Positions 11,603-14,795 of a stretch of DNA of 14,795 nucleotides are shown piece after piece; position 1 is the stretch's first letter, and each line of letters starts with the position of its first letter. The DNA is from an uncultured Novosphingobium sp. Its GTDB lineage: Bacteria; Pseudomonadota; Alphaproteobacteria; Sphingomonadales; Sphingomonadaceae. The DNA is taken from NCBI GenBank assembly GCA_937996535.1, contig CALKVF010000072.1, forward strand, positions 1 to 14,795, given 5' to 3'. A program made the position numbers and the translations under genes. Under the pieces are notes generated by a model. That model saw only the letters and a program-made list of their open reading frames with translations. It was not told where the DNA came from and made no database searches.

Positions 11603-14025
11603 AACCGCCCCGCGCGTTTCCATCGGGCCTGTCTGCCGACCGGATCGTGCTGGGCGGCGCGCTGCTGATCAGCCTTGCCGTGGTCTGGATCGCGACCGGA
11701 CAGGCGGTTGCCGCCGCCGGGTTTGCCGCCGGGCTGCTGGCGCTTGGTGCGATCGTCTGGGCGGTCACCCGCGTCCGCCGCGAACCGCGCGAGGTTGAAT
11801 TTGCCAATCCCGATTGGTCGGTCACGGTTGCCGCGATTGATCGCAGCGACAGCGCGGTTGCGATCACCGACCGCGCGGGCCGGCTGGTCTGTGCCAATCC
11901 CCGGTATGAGGAATGGTTCGGCGTGGGCCATGCCCCGCCGCGCCTGCCGGTTGACAATGCCTCGCTCGAACGCCTCGGCCGGGCCGCGCGCGCGGGCTGG
12001 CGCGAAGGCGCGGGCAGCGCCGATCTGGTCGAAGGGCTGGGCGCGCGCTGGAAAGCCCGCGCGCTGCGCGCCGGGCGCGGCGAGGACTATCTGGTCTGGA
12101 CCCTGACCCCGCTTTCGCCGCCCGATCCGGTGGCTGAACTCGTGCCGCATCTCGATGGCAAACTGGGCCGCGCGCTGGCTCAGGCCGGGATCACTGCGGC
12201 GATCGTCGATCCCGATGGCCGGATCCGCGCAACCAGCGCCGGCTTCGCGCTGCGCGCCACGGGGGATGGCGCGGCGCTGCTGACCGGGCAGGATTTCGTC
12301 GCCCTGTTACGCCAGGATGACAACGGCCGCATCACCTGGGCCCGCGATGGCAAGCGCGGCGCGCCGCTGACCATGTTCTTCCTGCCGGTGACCGATCCCG
12401 ATGCGCCGAGTGCGCCTGACTATGATTCCACGCCCTCGCTGATGCTGCTGGCCGATCACGGCGTCGGCCTTGGCGGCGGGGCGAGCGAGGCGACCGCTGC
12501 CGTCCCGCATCTCGAAGCCCTGCTGGGGCAATTGCCGCTGGGCCTCGCCATGGCCGACCGCGATGGCCGCCTGCTGTTCGCCAACCCGGCCTTCATGCGT
12601 GCCGCGGCCCGCGATGGTGAAGTGCTGCCGACCTATCCGACCGATCTGGTCGTGCAGGAAGACAAGGGCGCGCTTTCCGATGCGATCCGCCGCTTTGCGC
12701 AGGGGCCCGTCAGCAGCGGCGATATTGCCGTGCGGCTGCGCAGCCAGCCCGAGGAGCCAGTGTCGCTCAGCGTTGCCGGGGTGCGCGGGCTGGGCGATGC
12801 GGCGGTGCTGCTGGGGCTGACCGATTCGACCGAGGAAACCCGGCTCAAGCGCCAGGTCGCCCAGGCCACCAAGATGCAGGCCGTGGGCCAGCTCGCCGGC
12901 GGCGTGGCCCACGATTTCAACAACGTGCTGACCGCGATCCTCGGCACCTGCGATCTCATGCTGCTGCGCCACACCCCGGGCGATAGCGACTATGACGATA
13001 TCCAGCAGATCCGCGCCAATTCGAACCGCGCCGCCAGCCTGACCCGCCAGCTGCTTGCCTTTTCGCGCCAGCAGACCCTGCGCCCCGAAGTGCTGCAACT
13101 GCCCGATGTCGTCTCGGATGTGTCGCACCTGCTCAAGCGGCTGATCGGCGAAAAGATCCAGCTGATCGTCACCCATGATCGCGATCTGGGGCCGGTCCGC
13201 GCCGATCCCACCCAGCTTGAACAGGTGATCGTCAACCTTGCGGTCAACGCGCGCGATGCGATGCAGGCCCGGGGCGAGGGCGGCGGGCGGCTGACGCTCG
13301 CAACCCGCAGCGTCAGCGCCGCCGATGTGCGCGCGATGCGCCATGCGATCATGCCGCAGGTCGATTATACCGTGCTGGTGGTTCAGGATACCGGCACCGG
13401 CATTCCGGCGGATCACCTTGGCAAGATCTTCGAGCCGTTCTTCACCACCAAGGAACTGGGCAAGGGCACCGGGCTCGGCCTGTCGACCGTCTATGGCATC
13501 GTCAAGCAATCGGGCGGGTTCATCTTCGCCGATAGCGAGCCGGGCCGGGGTACGACTTTCAGCGTCTATCTCCCTGTCCACCACGCCGCACCCGAAGAGG
13601 CCGCAGCCGCGCTCGCCGCGCCGCGCAGCGAACCCGCGTCGAACTGGGCCGGGGGCGGACGGGTGCTGCTGGTCGAGGACGAGGACATGGTCCGCACGGT
13701 TGCCGAGCGCGCGCTGACCCGCGCGGGCTATACCGTCACCACCGCGGCTGACGGCGATGAAGGGCTCGAACTGGTCGAGGCTGGCGGCGAGTTTGATCTG
13801 GTCGTCTCCGACGTGGTCATGCCGGTGATGGATGGCCCGACCATGGCGCGCGAAATTCGCAAGCGGCTGCCGGCCATGCCGGTGCTGTTCATGTCGGGCT
13901 ATGCCGAGGAACAGCTGCGCAAGGAGATCGATATCGACGGCGCGCATTTCCTCCCCAAGCCGTTTTCTGTGCAGCAGATCAGCGACAAGGTTGGCGCCGT
14001 GCTGGCTGCGCAGGATGCGGGATAG
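11599..14025 (+). CDS. cckA: Hybrid histidine kinase CckA (cell-cycle phosphorelay)
   Basis: Membrane kinase that autophosphorylates and, through its own receiver and the phosphotransferase ChpT, phosphorylates CtrA. The protein is 808 aa. Two membrane helices lie at about 14-33 and 37-56. Three PAS-like regions start near 78, 196 and 308 (for example LAMADRDGRLLFANPAFM). The HisKA motif GGVAHDFNNVLTAILG has phospho-acceptor His438. The ATPase domain has N box NLAVNARDAM (about 546), DTGTGIP (597), FEPFFTTKE and GTGLGLSTVYG (623). The receiver domain runs from about 690 with VEDED, phospho-acceptor Asp738 in VVSDVVMP, and FLPKPFS near the end. The ATG at 11599 overlaps the DUF2062 stop (ATGA). 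The frame is open to 11539 upstream, but that would add 20 residues inside DUF2062. The HDFNN box and the kinase-receiver order are CckA-typical. recA follows after 138 nt under its own promoter. Confidence 0.93.
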   Translation: MKPPRAFPSGLSADRIVLGGALLISLAVVWIATGQAVAAAGFAAGLLALGAIVWAVTRVRREPREVEFANPDWSVTVAAIDRSDSAVAITDRAGRLVCANPRYEEWFGVGHAPPRLPVDNASLERLGRAARAGWREGAGSADLVEGLGARWKARALRAGRGEDYLVWTLTPLSPPDPVAELVPHLDGKLGRALAQAGITAAIVDPDGRIRATSAGFALRATGDGAALLTGQDFVALLRQDDNGRITWARDGKRGAPLTMFFLPVTDPDAPSAPDYDSTPSLMLLADHGVGLGGGASEATAAVPHLEALLGQLPLGLAMADRDGRLLFANPAFMRAAARDGEVLPTYPTDLVVQEDKGALSDAIRRFAQGPVSSGDIAVRLRSQPEEPVSLSVAGVRGLGDAAVLLGLTDSTEETRLKRQVAQATKMQAVGQLAGGVAHDFNNVLTAILGTCDLMLLRHTPGDSDYDDIQQIRANSNRAASLTRQLLAFSRQQTLRPEVLQLPDVVSDVSHLLKRLIGEKIQLIVTHDRDLGPVRADPTQLEQVIVNLAVNARDAMQARGEGGGRLTLATRSVSAADVRAMRHAIMPQVDYTVLVVQDTGTGIPADHLGKIFEPFFTTKELGKGTGLGLSTVYGIVKQSGGFIFADSEPGRGTTFSVYLPVHHAAPEEAAAALAAPRSEPASNWAGGGRVLLVEDEDMVRTVAERALTRAGYTVTTAADGDEGLELVEAGGEFDLVVSDVVMPVMDGPTMAREIRKRLPAMPVLFMSGYAEEQLRKEIDIDGAHFLPKPFSVQQISDKVGAVLAAQDAG

Positions 14026-14163
14026 GGCGGATTCAAAGCGTTTTAAGGCAATGATTTAGGGTCGCAGAAAAAATTTCGTTCCCCCCTTGTTCCATGAGAA
14101 CAAACGCGATACATAATGCGCAGTTGACCTGCTGGGTCGGCAGCTTACGCAAGGGGACGAACA
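14026..14163 (+). promoter_or_regulatory. recA promoter and leader region
   Basis: Possible core promoter: -10 CATAAT (14112-14117) with a -35 of GTTCCA at 14089-14094 (17-nt spacer), or TACATA (14110-14115) with TTGTTC at 14087-14092 (17-nt spacer). Both place the -35 inside the SOS box. An A/T run (14067-14079) just upstream could act as an UP element. The ribosome binding site GGGGA (about 14153-14157) lies 6 nt before the ATG. No terminator for cckA is recognisable after 14025. Confidence 0.55.
14078..14092 (+). promoter_or_regulatory. LexA (SOS) box of recA
   Basis: GTTC (14078-14081), seven bases, GTTC (14089-14092): an exact match to the alphaproteobacterial LexA operator, a direct repeat GTTC-N7-GTTC. 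It overlaps the -35 region of the recA promoter, so bound LexA would block polymerase and RecA-stimulated LexA cleavage would relieve it. A 6-bp palindrome TTGTTC-N5-GAACAA (14087-14103) overlaps its right half-site. LexA itself is not encoded in the window. Confidence 0.88.
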
Positions 14164-14795
14164 ATGGGTGCACAGCTCAAGCTGATTCAGGAAGGCAAGG
14201 ATAGCATGGACCGTCAAAAGGCGCTTGAAGCCGCGCTGGCGCAGATCGATCGCGCGTTCGGCAAGGGCAGCGCGATGAAGCTCGGCTCGAAGGAGACGAT
14301 GCAGGTTGAAGCGATTTCAACCGGCTCGCTGGGTCTCGACATTGCGCTGGGCGTGGGCGGCCTGCCGCGTGGCCGCGTGATCGAAGTTTATGGGCCGGAA
14401 AGCTCGGGCAAGACCACGCTGGCGCTCCACGTGATCGCCGAAGCGCAGAAGGCGGGCGGCACCGCGGCCTTCATCGACGCGGAACACGCGCTCGATCCGG
14501 TCTATGCCAAGAAGCTGGGTGTCAACATCGATGACCTGATCGTCTCGCAGCCCGATACTGGCGAACAGGCGCTCGAAATCACCGACACGCTGGTGCGCTC
14601 CAACGCGATCGACGTGCTGGTGGTGGACTCGGTTGCCGCGCTGGTTCCCCGCGCCGAAATCGAAGGCGAAATGGGCGATAGCCACGTTGGCCTCCAGGCC
14701 CGCCTGATGAGCCAGAGCCTGCGCAAGCTGACCGGTTCGATCAGCCGCTCGCGCTGCATGGTGATCTTCATCAACCAGCTGCGCATGAAGATCGG
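14164..14795 (+). CDS. recA: Recombinase RecA (5' part, cut by window edge)
   Basis: ATP-dependent strand-exchange protein and co-protease for LexA. The first 210 codons are present of the usual 350 or so. Walker A GPESSGKTT is at 77-85 (Lys83), the catalytic Glu107 is in IDAEHAL, Walker B VLVVDS ends at Asp155, loop L1 is EGEMGDSHVG (167-176), and the sequence runs into SRCMVIFINQLRMKIG before the edge. The start at 14164 has GGGGA 6 nt upstream and yields MGAQLKLIQEGKDSMDRQKAL. The ATG at 14206 (MDRQKAL) also has an AAGGA 4 nt before it, so a shorter form cannot be excluded. Expression is under the LexA box at 14078-14092, separate from the smpB-cckA transcript. Confidence 0.97.
   Translation, partial: MGAQLKLIQEGKDSMDRQKALEAALAQIDRAFGKGSAMKLGSKETMQVEAISTGSLGLDIALGVGGLPRGRVIEVYGPESSGKTTLALHVIAEAQKAGGTAAFIDAEHALDPVYAKKLGVNIDDLIVSQPDTGEQALEITDTLVRSNAIDVLVVDSVAALVPRAEIEGEMGDSHVGLQARLMSQSLRKLTGSISRSRCMVIFINQLRMKI

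Noticed and set aside
12307..13947. A 546-codon open frame on the reverse strand inside cckA
   Set aside because: Shadow of cckA with the composition expected from reversed GC-biased codons; no domain recognised.
1..14795. Search for tRNA, rRNA, CRISPR, insertion sequences, phage genes, toxin-antitoxin or defence systems
   Set aside because: Nothing with the expected repeats, ends or protein motifs was seen by reading; composition is even across the window, with no sign of a transferred island.

Overview
The window is about 65% G+C by eye, densely packed, and looks chromosomal and ordinary for an alphaproteobacterium of the Sphingomonadales (Novosphingobium/Sphingomonas-like). The reasons are the neighbourhood dapA - smpB - DUF2062 - cckA - recA, a CckA-type hybrid kinase, a GTTC-N7-GTTC SOS box of the alphaproteobacterial LexA type at recA, and small alphaproteobacterial families (DUF4169, IalB-like). 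The genus is inferred, not proven. I saw no insertion sequence, phage gene, tRNA, rRNA or CRISPR array.

Left part (1-4598). The 5' part of argG (argininosuccinate synthase) runs leftwards off the edge. A small secreted protein of unknown function is divergent from it. A long leftward block then runs from about 9.5 kb down to 1.3 kb. Its distal part holds a glycine-zipper envelope protein, a short-chain reductase with the Asp-Tyr-Lys active site of the pteridine reductase/FolM group, a yybP-ykoY manganese riboswitch, a GDT1/UPF0016 Mn2+ exporter and a cyclopropane-fatty-acid synthase. The riboswitch is the strongest regulatory element in the window. Aptamer, promoter, a Shine-Dalgarno-sequestering hairpin and a competing anti-P1 helix can all be read by eye.

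Middle part (4690-9518, leftward). A tight operon-like run in transcription order: soluble lytic transglycosylase, greB, a 59-codon DUF4169 gene, a 67-aa unknown, an IalB-like secreted protein and rlmN. The first five are 9, 3, -1 and 6 nt apart, and rlmN follows after 36 nt. It mixes envelope maintenance with transcription and translation quality control.

Right part (9614-14795, rightward). dapA (lysine and diaminopimelate synthesis) is divergent from the transglycosylase. A strong hairpin follows it. Then comes smpB - DUF2062 - cckA, joined by two ATGA stop/start overlaps, and finally recA with its own LexA-controlled promoter, cut by the right edge. smpB (trans-translation) and cckA (cell-cycle phosphorelay) therefore appear to share a transcript.

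No wholly new system was evident. The points most worth a second look are the apparent polarity of the manganese riboswitch platform, the perfect palindrome against the cfa start codon, the palindrome covering the start of the pteridine-reductase-like gene, and the overlapping LexA direct repeat and palindrome at recA.
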